Origin: Stichopus chloronotus | Taxonomy: Eukaryota > Echinodermata > Holothuroidea > Aspidochirotida > Stichopodidae | Assembly: GCA_021234535.1 (NCBI GenBank) | Contig: CM037830.1 | Span: forward strand, 10,633,252 to 10,697,251 | Reading direction: 5' to 3' | Length of the DNA stretch: 64,000 nucleotides | Shown: in pieces, positions 1 to 12,000 of the stretch | Numbering within the stretch: position 1 is the first letter of the stretch | Layout: each line of letters begins with the position of its first letter | The notes under the pieces: model-generated | The model's input: only the letters and a program-made list of their open reading frames with translations | What the model was told of the DNA's origin: nothing | Databases searched by the model: none | Program-made: the position numbers and the translations under genes

Positions 1-54
1 TAAAAATATTTTCATTTTATTGTTATAACCAATAACCAAACCACACAAGCAATA

Positions 55-142
55 GGCCTAATGCATTAGGCCTATAGGGCCTTCGCACATAGGCCTATAG
101 GCTATATATATAGGCCTATAGGCTATATTATATATATATATA
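55..142. repeat. clustered TAGGCCTATA palindromes
   Basis: The motif TAGGCCTATAG occurs repeatedly between 55 and 125, interleaved with TATATA runs that continue to about 142. Each unit is itself palindromic around GGCC. It looks like simple palindromic microsatellite growth. Confidence 0.7.
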
Positions 143-368
143 TTTTTTTACAGCTAAGACGTTAATTAACGTAACAGGCCCAGGCTATAGCCTAGCCATC
201 AGCTTCATTCCAGTCCAGCCCGCTTATATAAGTCAAATTTAAAATTATAAGCACAAACGTCACCCTCCAATGTGTAAATAAAATTACAGTTAAATTAAGT
301 TGCAGTAATATTGCGGTATTATAGCGTAATAGATTCAAATAGTATTGCAAACGCTTATCGTGAGAAAG

Positions 369-464
369 GTCACGATGGTGTAGTGGTAAGCCGTTCGCCT
401 AGCAAGTTTTGGAAAAAATTGTGTTGCGAGTTCGAGTCCCACCTCGTTCAAACATTTTTTTTTT
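369..464 (+). other. tRNA-like pol III unit (degenerate tRNA or tRNA-derived SINE head)
   Basis: An A box TGGTGTAGTGG (376-386) and a B box AGTTCGAGTCC (429-439), 53 bp apart, are followed by a run of ten T (455-464) that would stop RNA polymerase III. Only four acceptor-stem pairs form (ACGA 372-375 with TCGT 444-447), and the T stem has two mismatches. A working tRNA is therefore unlikely. A decayed tRNA or the head of a tRNA-derived SINE fits better. Confidence 0.5.
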
Positions 465-964
465 CCGGGGCAAATCTTTTCTCGTCTTTTCTCACCAAAC
501 CGTTTAAGGCAGCCGGCCATTTTCATAAACATTGTGAGATAGGTCTTTTATTTGCTATTTTTTGGGGTAATTTTGCTTAAAAGAAGGCATGAAAAGTTGA
601 CAAAATGGGAAGATACACTAACAGCCTTTGGGAAAGCTAAGATCAACGACCAAACTGTTTTCTGTTTCGCCGAAAGCCGCAGCGGAACGGAATATTGGCG
701 AATAGATAAAAAAACAACCTTTTCGGAAATTCCCATAAAAATGCCGTACACTCCTGACTCCCACAGCCAGGGCGTTTTTATGAGTAATCAGTTAAAAAAA
801 AAATATAAAAAAAAAAAACGGTGGGACTGGCAAGTAAATAGTTTTGGCCTGATTTTACGTATTTAGGAAATGTTTCTCAATGTCAGTGATTTTAGGAGTC
901 ATATCGTTTAAGTTAATCCTATATCACATGATGTTGAAAAGGGATTTTGGTTATTGGACCAATC

Positions 965-1013
965 GGGGGGGGGGGGGGGGGTAGGAACCGGGGGAACGGG
1001 GGCACGTGCCCCC
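965..1013. repeat. G17 run followed by a 16-bp GC palindrome
   Basis: A run of 17 G (965-981) is followed after 16 bases by GGGGGCACGTGCCCCC (998-1013), a perfect palindrome centred on CACGTG. The composition is very different from the AT-rich surroundings. Confidence 0.85.
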
Positions 1014-3456
1014 ACTTTTTATCCCGAGTAGCAAATGTGCCCTAAAGACTCACTCTAGATATTCTTGAGCCCTAGTCTTTACCATTCTCACCATGATCTC
1101 TTGATGCATACTAATTACTGCATGGAAGAGGCAAAAGGGAAAATGTTGCCCGAATTTTCTACTGAAATTCCTGAATTCTGAAATGCCACCAAAACGTGCT
1201 TTGCGCGCATCTGATTCCATGCATATACCTCCGTAGCGGTGACCACTTAGTTTTAAACTATAGAATGATACTTTTGAAAAAATACCATTTCTTACGTAAA
1301 GTGCACATATCAGACGCAGAATTTTTCTTGTGGAGGGAAGGGGGAAGTCATTGCTGCAATATTGCTCTTTTCACGTAATAGACCAAATTTTCGATCAAGT
1401 GACTACTACCTAAAAAGTCAAAAGTGTGGAGGGTTGTTAGTGTATGTGCTCAGGGGCTAGTTCTGAATTTTTAATTTAAATATCGACCTCAATTTAAGAG
1501 CAGAATTTTGTAGACATACATAGCAGACTCGTTATTTACAGTTTCCAACTTTCTTTTTAATTTTAAGCAAATAATATATCCTTAAAACGACAATATATAA
1601 CACCAGAGCCACCCCTGCAATGCATTTAGCAATATCAGATGGCTTTTTTTATGTGAGTTGACTTAAGTAGTTCAGTGAAAATCTGAGAAGCACACTAAGT
1701 GAGGGCGCTAACACAATTTTCAGATAATGACCCCCTACTCGCTACCCTTCCCTTGCTAGATTTAAATTCGTTTCTACGAATTTTAATATCATGTATTTCG
1801 CTTCATTTCAAGGTTTCCATACACTCACAAACAGTAATTTGAACATTTATCTTCATGTGGATTTTTACTGAAATTAGCATATTTTATAGAATTTTCAATC
1901 CTGTTTTTCTGGCCACCGTGACCCGACTCGGAGTGGGATCGCATGACTTCATTTAGGAATACCATTTTTCTGCAAGAAAAGCGAATTTTTATTCCCTGCC
2001 AACATGGAGAGAACAAAGCTTAATCTTTAGTAGCTATATTAGAACATGCCCCATAGTCTACCTCCAATCGGATTTTTTTCCCTTTTTCGTGTATGTACAT
2101 CGGTGCACCATCAACCGCCTTCGTGGTTGGTTCTGTTCACTGCGCTTTGCAAGGCGAAAGGACATATACATGGCTATCTGGTATTTATAAGGTGACATCA
2201 GCCTCGTGTCCACAGGGTGTAGTGGAAAACTTACCCATACACATTTCTGACAAGAATATCTACATATCTTTTTGACTACTTCAATTGCTATATTTGAATG
2301 CTATATGCACTTTTGTGCAACTACCTTAAATCCTATTGATTGAGATCTGTTATGGGGAAAAATAGACCTGCAAAGTGCTATTTCCTGTCATTTGTCAATT
2401 ACTAAAAAAAAAGAAAAACAAAAGAAGCAAACTCTGTCAACATGTGTAAGGTGCAGCTCTACTTAGAGGGTGTGAAAAGATGTGTTATCCGTAATAATCA
2501 GGATGATTTCACCCTCTTCAAAAGCCTACTTGAATGAAACATCTAGCAATCGTAGAGATGTAGAAATGGCATTTGAAGTGCTATTTATGACAAGTATCTT
2601 TTACATTTTTTTTCTGGTATATTATGCACAAACCAGTCGTGGTGCTCTGCTGAGATAGTTTCAGAGATGTTATCCTAAATGATTAGGCCTTCATCCCCCC
2701 GAATGAACAGACTGTGTCAATGAATGCTGTCGTTTCAACAGAAGTGTACTCTTTTCTTGTATCCTACCTTCAGTCCTAACAGTTTATTGGTGTAGGAAAA
2801 TTAGTACTTCATAAACATTAGGAGGAATACATTTCAAAATTTGGATGTTTCCAATGAAACCTCAATGCATGAGAAGTGGATTTTCTGGAGTTCTAAGAAA
2901 ATAGTTTTGTATTTTAATATATATTTTTATTTTCTGGTCACGACATCTTCAAACAAGTGTGTTGTCCAATCACTAAGCTTGGTCCCACTAATAGTTTGAT
3001 GTTTTTCAGAGAGAACACACAGTGTCCAATGTGTACCTTATGTTACATTATTGAGGCAATACCACTTTGGTTACACATGGAATCTGAGAAACGTATGAAA
3101 TGTGGGCGACAAAAACTTTGTTTTAAGATGTTTATTTGTAGAATGAGGTTTAGTTTACAACTCCCACAAGGAAAATGAAACAGCAAGTCATGTACACACA
3201 TTATGGTTGTGCATCCTCTTGTTACTTATCTATTGGTGCTGGTTCATTACTGATGAACAGTACTTCAGGGTCAATCTGATACAAAAATTAAAGAGGCACA
3301 TTAAGTTGACATTGGTAGGCTTCTGGGGATTTTGAAGGGTACAACCACCTGTAAATGCTTATCATCGGCATAATTAGTCACATTTCACATCCAATAGTTG
3401 AGTAAACTGTCACACATTTGGGACTCTTGCTTCTACTGGAGATGAGAATATGAATT

Positions 3457-3496
3457 AGCACTAATGTGAAAATGTGTCTGGACACACATTAGTGCT
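3457..3496. repeat. 40-bp inverted repeat (hairpin)
   Basis: AGCACTAATGTG and its reverse complement CACATTAGTGCT enclose a further imperfect TGTGTC/GGACACA stem. No coding sequence lies near it. Confidence 0.75.
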
Positions 3497-4721
3497 CAAT
3501 CTAAAACCCAAAGTTAAGTGTCAAGTCATCATCACTAATGTTCATTTGCATGCAACACATGATAATCTATTAGTGTGACAAAATGTGAGAAGTACAAGGA
3601 GGAAACTTGACAGGTCTGAAAAAATTTACAGAAATTCATGACACAACTCAAGATGAACCTTTAATATACAGCTGAAGTAGACTCAGTGATTTTTAACTTC
3701 CAGTTGATATGAATTTCACATGCAGGCAAGTGGTGATTAAATGTTCATAAATCACCAAACAGCAGGATGGTGATCGTGCTGGTCTGCATCTAACCAGGTG
3801 CATTTCCAGCACTCATGTGCATAAAGCCTAAAATTGCTGGCTTCTGACTGCCATTAAAATCTACAACTTCAAAAAAAAAAAAGTACTGACAAAAGTTTGG
3901 CTTATAGCATTCAATATACCATTTGATCATCAAAAATGTCAGCTAATCATCATAGGAATCAAAGTCTGAGCACCCACGACTTAAAAAAAAAACTATGAAA
4001 TGCATTGAAATGATACTTCATACATGTAACTTTGACATGTGACATCACATATGTAAATGAAAAAGTTAATGGCTGATAAAAGTGGTAGAATCTATGGAGG
4101 TAAGGTTGGGCACGTTTGCTACTTCAAACAATTAGCCAGCACTCAAATTGCATTGGTGACCACCTCGCATACTGTACATGATATGAGATGCATTAATACC
4201 GCAAAGTACTAAAACAAATTAAGAATACCGTACAAAGTTACCAGCTACACCATATAATAGTCCAGAACTTTGAAGATATGCACTTTTTTTGCAAATGGAA
4301 AGTCAATGGCTTATACACCGATCACTCATATTTCTAAGACATTAGCTGAATGTGGAATGTCTGTTTAAAGTATAGAGAATATCTGTTTGTTGCAGTGCCT
4401 TCCAAGAAATTTTTATATTTTCCTTTTGATCGATCAGATAGAGAGAAAATATCACCATGACTTAAAAGTTGAAGGAGAGCGTATTTGCACACAATGCTTT
4501 TAAACTCTCACAAATCATATAGAATCAATGATATTTCTTGTTCACAACTGCAAAAGCTTGCAAGGACATCATCCACTGCTTTTGAAGCATCTTCCCTAAA
4601 ATCTCCAAAGTACACAGCTATGTCTTGGTGAATGTCTACACCTCAAATAAAAAGCAACAGTGATGATTGTTTGACCACATGTCAATGGCATCTGGGTCTT
4701 CATATCACATTCATATTAGGA

Positions 4722-4939
4722 AAGCCTCACAAATCTAACCCACAATCATCACAGGGTGAGTTGTTGCTACCCGTTGTAATAAGGATAGGAACCGGACAGA
4801 AACGAGTCATGCTCCAGCGCACATACCTCCTGGCCTCAAAGATTCCACGCATAACCTGTGTGCATTCAAGCATGTGGGATATGCAAGCTATATAAGTTTT
4901 GTGGACCTCACATGACTTTAGGCTAGATTTGTGAGGCTT
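4722..4939. mobile_element. 218-bp inverted-repeat element (MITE-like)
   Basis: AAGCCTCACAAATCTA at 4722-4737 returns as its exact reverse complement at 4924-4939, and the similarity continues imperfectly about 20 bp inward. The size and structure suit a small non-autonomous DNA transposon. No clear target-site duplication was found, so the ends may be slightly off. Confidence 0.55.
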
Positions 4940-7900
4940 CCCTTAACATTTCAGAGGTTCCTATGGCTCTTTCTCACCATCTTGCTTTAATTACAATGTT
5001 ACAAAAAAATGGAAGACACTACGATTTGGTAGCAACGACAATAGTAACAACTACTGGAAAACTAGGTCACTAATAAGCCATGTTGAACAAAATTTAATTG
5101 AAAATCCCTAAATTACAAGAGATGATTAAATTTAGGTAATTAAGACTAAATGTCAGTGCAATAGCTATATCTATGATTGTTCAACCTCATTTACTTTTAA
5201 CTTTTTGAAAGTGTTGGAAGACATTGTCATTCAGTACTGATTCTGGAAGAAATTATAACATTTGAAAAAAAAAGAAGAAAAGACAAATGAGTTAATTAAC
5301 AATAAGCGGCATCATTGTCATTCAAAATAAGTACTACAAAGGTATTGCAATAAAAATACAATGGATATTAGAATCAAAAGTTATACATCAAACAGATTAA
5401 AAGACTTACTAAAACTACATATTAAACAGCATACTTAACCAAAATGCATTGTGGTTTTGCAAGTGTAATGTACAGCAGCTGGCAGAAAGCAGAAATTAAT
5501 CTAGGCAAAATAAGGTTTATGAAAAACATTCATGTTACATAAGCAAAGCGTGAAGTCTGCCCATGTTTTTCTCATATAGTATCGGTTTAATAAGCAGCGG
5601 CTATTTATGCTCTCATCAGAGTACCTTGCTACATTGTATGAAAATGAGCACTGAACCAATGTATCTGAGATTCAGGGCTTTTAATAAAGTTTTAAATTAT
5701 CTTGCAGCAGATGGAAAGTGATCAAATTAACCATTCTGCAACATAATACATGAAGGTGTACACATTTCAATTCCAGCAAATTAAAAAAAAAAAAACACTT
5801 TGGCTGCCATATTGAGTACCAGCATAGTGACGATTTTAATCCACCAAAACATGCAAATGTCTTACTATACCACTATGCAAGACTTAAAGCAAAAATGAAG
5901 AGTTCTTTTAGTAATGAATGTAATACCTCAACACATTAAATGTGATACATGCCCAAACCCCTGTTCTTGAGCCCCCTGTTTGCACATTTTCCACTTTGAT
6001 ATCTGCTGTATTCAAATGACACAAATACACACACACAAAATAAAAATCTTGTTCTCATCTTGGTTGGTCAACATCGATATCATGAGGTCAGTACAAGCTT
6101 ATGTTCTTGCAACATCGTGTGAACAGCATTTTCTCAGTTTGACCTCTGCTAAACTCAAAATCATCTCTGACCTACATCAAAGCAAAATGAATTTGTTTGA
6201 AATCATACTTCAACAACACAACAAGTTAGGACGAAGCTTGAATTTCTGTGATATTACATCACAAGATTTTCACTGTACGACTTCTGCTGACGTCAAATGT
6301 CCCTAACCCTTCCCTAAAAACAGTACCTGTCAATCTTACCAATTGCATACGCACCATTAATTTCATCAAAACCAATACCATGTTAAAAATGAATTCATGA
6401 CTGTTTAATCATGAAATGAGCAAATTAACTGACAGAAAGCTGTTGTCAATGATTTCAGTTTTATATTATTGTTGATTGCACCTTCATTATGCATTTGTCA
6501 GGCTAAAATTCATATGTTTTGCAAATGTGGTGGAAAAAGGAGGAACGGGTAACAAGTTTTTGGAATATTGGTCACATTATATGAAAGAATCAGGGTACGT
6601 AGTGTAAAAAAAGTAAAATTCATAGGACACGGTTTGCCATACTGCATAGGAACTTAAATGAAGAAAGTAGAAAACAAAAATGAAAATAACAATGTAAAAA
6701 AGAAAGTAACAATGAAAGTAAATTTAAGAACCAAATGTATGCATTGGTCTGGAAAACTTTAATCTGGGAAATACTGTGCAATATTTTAAGTTTGGACTAT
6801 GGTTTTGAACGTACAAAACAAAAGAATATAAAAATATAATTCACTGAAAAAAAAGGTTCATTCTCTCCATACATTTACATTTATGTTAAAGTGATTCATA
6901 AGCTGCAAAAAAAAAAAAGACAAAATAAAGAAACTTTTAAATAAAATAACTCAGAATGAAGGTGATGGAGTCAACTTGGAGATGTTAAGGTGCAGCCTAC
7001 CAATCAAATTGCACTACTTAAAAAAATAAAAGGGGTAGGTTATTCAATCACTTTCACAAATGCAGATGATGGTATTTTAAGTTTAATTTAAGACAAAAAA
7101 TTCTAGGATTGATACACATTCACAACTACGTGCACCAGGAATTGATAATTTGATAGTTATGTTCACAATAAGGAGAGTTGAAATCTGTATCCATGTACAC
7201 CACATATCTGTTTCATGTGTCAATAATTAATACTTGTGACATTTTGTACATGGATTGCATACAGCTCTCTTGGGTCACAGCATGTGCCTGAATAATGATG
7301 TGAAGAGTTTTGTGACTGTGTGCAAATATTATGTTAACGGTGCTAGGATTTGTTTGGCATAGTATCCTTCAGCATTTTTCAGTTCTAGTGCTGGGGACTT
7401 TTACACTCATTTTGCATATCCCTTAGTTTCACACAAGAGTATCCTGTTATTTTCTTTCTTTTTTTTTTTATTTCAAATTAACTTAATCATTGCATTAGCT
7501 CATATATGATAAACACAAATTAACGGATGAATGACTTTTCTTTCATTTAAAGAATTCGCATTCTGACATGGCTCATATGTTTACATTCTGAAAAATTTTG
7601 TTACATAATGTACATAGCAATGTAAAAGTTGTGCGATAAAAAGAAAAGCTGAATGAAGTTTAATTATATAATATACAATGTACTTAAAATTCAGGTAAAG
7701 CTATGCATTTCAAGGAAAAGTTGCATATGATAGACTGATTTTACATGATTTCATATTAAAGCACCATCATGTTAAAAATGTCAAAACAAAGTTGGAGCAT
7801 GGAAAGCACATTTCTATTAAGTATCCACTAGATCTCTTGTAACTACAATAACAAATCTCTTCAAATAACATCAATTTGAAAAAAATTCTTTGCTCTTCTT

Positions 7901-8885
7901 GCATAATGAAATACTATCTACACATTCTAAACTGCTACAAATATGAGGAGGAAACTAAGGCTACTATCTGAAAATTAACATGTTACTACCATACAGCATG
8001 CACTGTGCTCTTAGACTAAATATCACACATTGTAATATATTTGTAATTATGTTTGAAAATGCTACTAAACTTTTAATCACAACTGCTCCTGCTGCTGTTG
8101 CATCACTGCCGCATATTGGAAGGCAGTGTTATTATGATAGTGATGGGAGAGAGGTGTTCCAATTCTTCGGGCAATGTGTCTATACTTTAATGCCTCCACG
8201 AAGTATAATATGGAGAAACATTGGAACCATCAATGTGGCAGATCAGAAAATATACTAGCACAACAAAGCTGGGGAAAATAATATAGTTAGAGTTGTTGGA
8301 TGGTGCAAAAAAAATCATGGCAAGACTTTGCAAAGAGGTAATATATCCACTGGATCTGTGTGTGTTGAAATGTGCATGATCCGTGAACTCCAATATTTAC
8401 AAGATTTCGATTGCCTGTCTTTTGAGTACATCATATGCTTACAGTTACAATACCATACTTGAACATGGTTGATAACACTAGACCCATATTGAGAAAGGAG
8501 AAATGTTAGTTTAACACAATAACCTAATATCTGAAATTGTGCATACAATTTTCCCAGAAAAAAAAAAACAACCAACGATCAAATGAATTTCTCTGGACTC
8601 ATTTTAGAGACAATCCTGTTAAATAACCAATGATAATTTAGGTTTCCAGTTGTTCCTTATTTTGCATCACATGATTTCTCAAATGAAATGTTCTAGATTG
8701 GTGTTTCATCCTACAGGTTGAGCCATTATTCATATAGGATGAGAATAAACTGAATGTGGACTTCAAGCTGACTACATGCATAGTCACACTCTTATCACCA
8801 CAGGCATTCTCTGTCTCCCTGTGGCATGAGGAACAGCTGATAAGACTAACTTAACATTTCAGGTGAGAGAGTAATTGTGTAATAT

Positions 8886-9014
8886 TCAGCTTTCCACTGG
8901 ATCATAAAAGTTTTCTCTTACAGGAACAGGTCCCACAGTCTCCACAAGTGACTGAAATTTTCCCACCATGTCATCTTCATCGCAAACATCATCCTCTTCC
9001 AGGCCTTTTTGTAA
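8886..9014 (-). CDS. PLXN: plexin terminal exon 30: acidic C-tail and stop
   Basis: Residues 1242-1283 begin LQKGLEEDDVCDEDDMVGKF, then run to a TGA after ...NFYDPVES. Plexins have L-E-Q/E-D at this position. The rest is unusually acidic, and no plexin-B-type V-T-D-L end is present. A good internal donor (GTAAGA at 8921/8922) lies 12 codons before the stop, so an alternative tail is possible. Confidence 0.83.
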   Translation of the reverse strand, partial: LQKGLEEDDVCDEDDMVGKFQSLVETVGPVPVRENFYDPVES

Positions 9015-12000
9015 CTGTTGATAAAACAATGTAAAAGATTAGAAGTTGAAAAGGGTAAGAAGACAATTGAGTGAAAAAATTAAAAAGAAATATTTGAAAT
9101 CTGTACAGAAATTAATAAATGTTGGAATGGGTCAGTCAGGAATATGAGTCCTATGCTCCAAAAAGTGAAAGTATCTAGATTTATGATTGGTCACCGATAC
9201 CTGTCACCAACACTTAGCCAATTTTGTACCACTACAAGTTACAAATCCACAATTTAAACTATTTGGATTGTTGAGGGCCTTCCATGGTCAATTTGGAAAC
9301 TGATCCTTATTGAATACATGTCTTGAGTATAAACTTTTTAGGGGCAAAAATCTTATCTAATTTGTTTTCACAAATCACAATCTATCATAGCATACACATA
9401 TATTCACAGTCATTACTTATGTTGTTTTTACTATTCAGTCATTCCATCAATATGGAATTGATGGACAAGTTTACACAGTGGTGCCCATGAGCAAGTGTGT
9501 GTTCAAATCCATGATAAACCTATCTGAATAAGTTTGTAAGCATGATCCTTGAATGGAACACATAAACTGCTTGGGGTTTCAACACTCAGTGATCATTCAA
9601 ACTCAAGTATGGACTGCATATTCATGGTCTGCATATTCATGTACTGCATATTCATTGAAGCTTAATTCACTGACACAGTGTTCTTCCCATTCATTTAAAA
9701 TCAATGTTCATAAAGCATCACTCCATCAAAACAGCACTTTTAACCTTCAACTAACATAGCTGTTACACTTGAACTAAGATAATTTAAGACAAAAACTCAT
9801 CACCTCTGACAGTTTCAATTCTCCAAACCACTTACGTCTAGTCCCTCCCACAGCCTATGGAAAATTCCCCACAGGTGTAATCAAAACAATGGATACATGG
9901 GTACCCTGTGTAACATCGGCTACTCTGCATCTTTCGAATTTGTTGTCAATCAAAGAGTAGGACCTTTTGACAAATTTGCTATCTGGAAGCCAAAAATTGA
10001 GTTACTTCCTTTAACTCTGTTGAAAGATCATCTTGGCTTAAATTTTGCTGGATATTGTCATCCATCTAAATGAATTTTGCTCTTCTCCTTCCTCTCAAAT
10101 AGTAAGGACAGAAATACTTAAACTATGGAGTTGTTCAGCATCTGAACACATGTCAAACAATTACAAAGGCTTCTAATGACAGGAACAAACACTGCAGACA
10201 AATGAAATAAGATAGATTACCACATCTCCATAGGTCTGCAAAAATTTGAAGAGCTCATACTGTGTGCTGGTCAAGTCGAAGGTGTCTGCAAAATTCTGCA
10301 TGGAAAGAAGATAGAATCTATTTGTAATTGTTTGTTTTAATAATGCTACTTCTAATTCAGTTTTACATATACCTTGAAAACATACATGGGGCAACATTAT
10401 GCAAGAGAACCAGAGCACACTGATGCATGCAATATCGACTGCAGGCATAGCTACTACACTACTATACACGAATATTGAATTCTGCTGTGAATCATCAGAG
10501 AAGGTACCTGTTGTCAGGGAATTAATGATATCATTAACTCATAAATTTCCTGGTTGTAAAGTAGACTGTTAGTAAATCTCATGGCATATCTTTCTAGTTG
10601 TGTGTGTGGTGAGGGGGTAGTGGGAGGCTTCACTGGGGCGGATGTGATATTGACCTTCTGTTTAACTTCCTGGTGATGACATTTGCACATTTATTGAAAC
10701 AGAGTAACCAACACCGTGAAATACCTACAGATGGTGACAGTCGCAATCTGGACCTGCCACAGGAGCATATATACTGCATTATTCTTATGAAATAAATGAT
10801 AAAGATCAATTCTTGAGAAAAATCACCAAGAGAGAAACATGGTTATCAATTTTTTTCTTGGTGAAATCACTGACATGTTATGTTTGAGTAGTTTAGCAAT
10901 ATTTTACAAGCTCCTAGATTATCAACTGGTGGGGTCTCACATCATGGACACCATGGACTTCTCTAATACATAACCTGCATTTGAATGTGCCATAATCAGT
11001 GGTTCAAAGTGACTTAATGAAGAAGAGACGAGAAAGGTGGGATCTCTAGTTTAGTGTATGCTATTCCAGTAAACTGTGATGAAATCCAAGTGCTTGCCTT
11101 AAATCAAAATGCTGTGATATTTCAAATTAAAGTAGCTGAAGTGGAAGACAAAGAGTGAATGATTCAATTGTACTTCTGGGAGGGAAATTCCGAGATAAAA
11201 AAATAAATCATTTTTCATTTAGCAAGGATAGATCTCTCTCTCTTCACAGAGGAATCTACGCAAGTAAATACAGCAAGTAAATAAAATCACAGGAGAGAAC
11301 AAATCCCTTCTAAAATGACTGGAAGATAGCAGATAATTCAGGCTGACAGGGTCAATAAAAGCCAAAAAAATGAAGATTTAACACATAAAGAAGCATATGG
11401 CAAACTGTATAACTTCAAAGTAACATTTTATTATAATGTTGAACATACACGATCAAGATATCTTTCACAAGAAGGATAAAAGCTACATGTTAATATCCAC
11501 CCTAAGTCAGAGTGAACATCACAAGTAGAAAAGAAAAGTAAATATCCTGCACTGTCATAAGACAAGAGTGCACAATAACAATTCAAAAGATCTGAAAAAA
11601 AACTAAAAAAATTGCAGCAATGCTACTGTAGCTCACACAATTGAATTGAGGGTTGCAGCCCTATGTTCTGACATACTTTTGTTCCCACACCCCATGTTCT
11701 GACACTCATATGTTGCAACACATTCATTCCATCAGGCACCATTTTGGGTCCCAGCTATGATGCTTGGCGTAGAACTGACGCATTGATCAGCCACTGCTGT
11801 CGGAATTTAAGTGTACATGTCAAACATAAGTGTGTCGGAACATGGGGTGTTGAAACTTAAGGCAGTCACTGTGGCATTGCAAAATGAAAGTACAGTACTT
11901 GGAAGGTGACAAAATTTTACATGCAAAAAGTATGTAGTTGACACCCTATCAAGCCTATGACATTATCATATGCCAGTGTTTTGACATGTGATGTTGAAAA

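Larger units (their letters stand above)
1..8885. other. plexin 3' UTR and downstream non-coding DNA
   Basis: I saw no credible coding exon here on either strand. The minus strand just left of the stop must hold the plexin 3' UTR. Candidate polyadenylation signals on that strand are an ATTAAA near 8186-8191 and an AATAAA near 7467; neither can be preferred from sequence alone. The rest is AT-rich with homopolymer runs and the small repeats listed separately. Confidence 0.6.
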
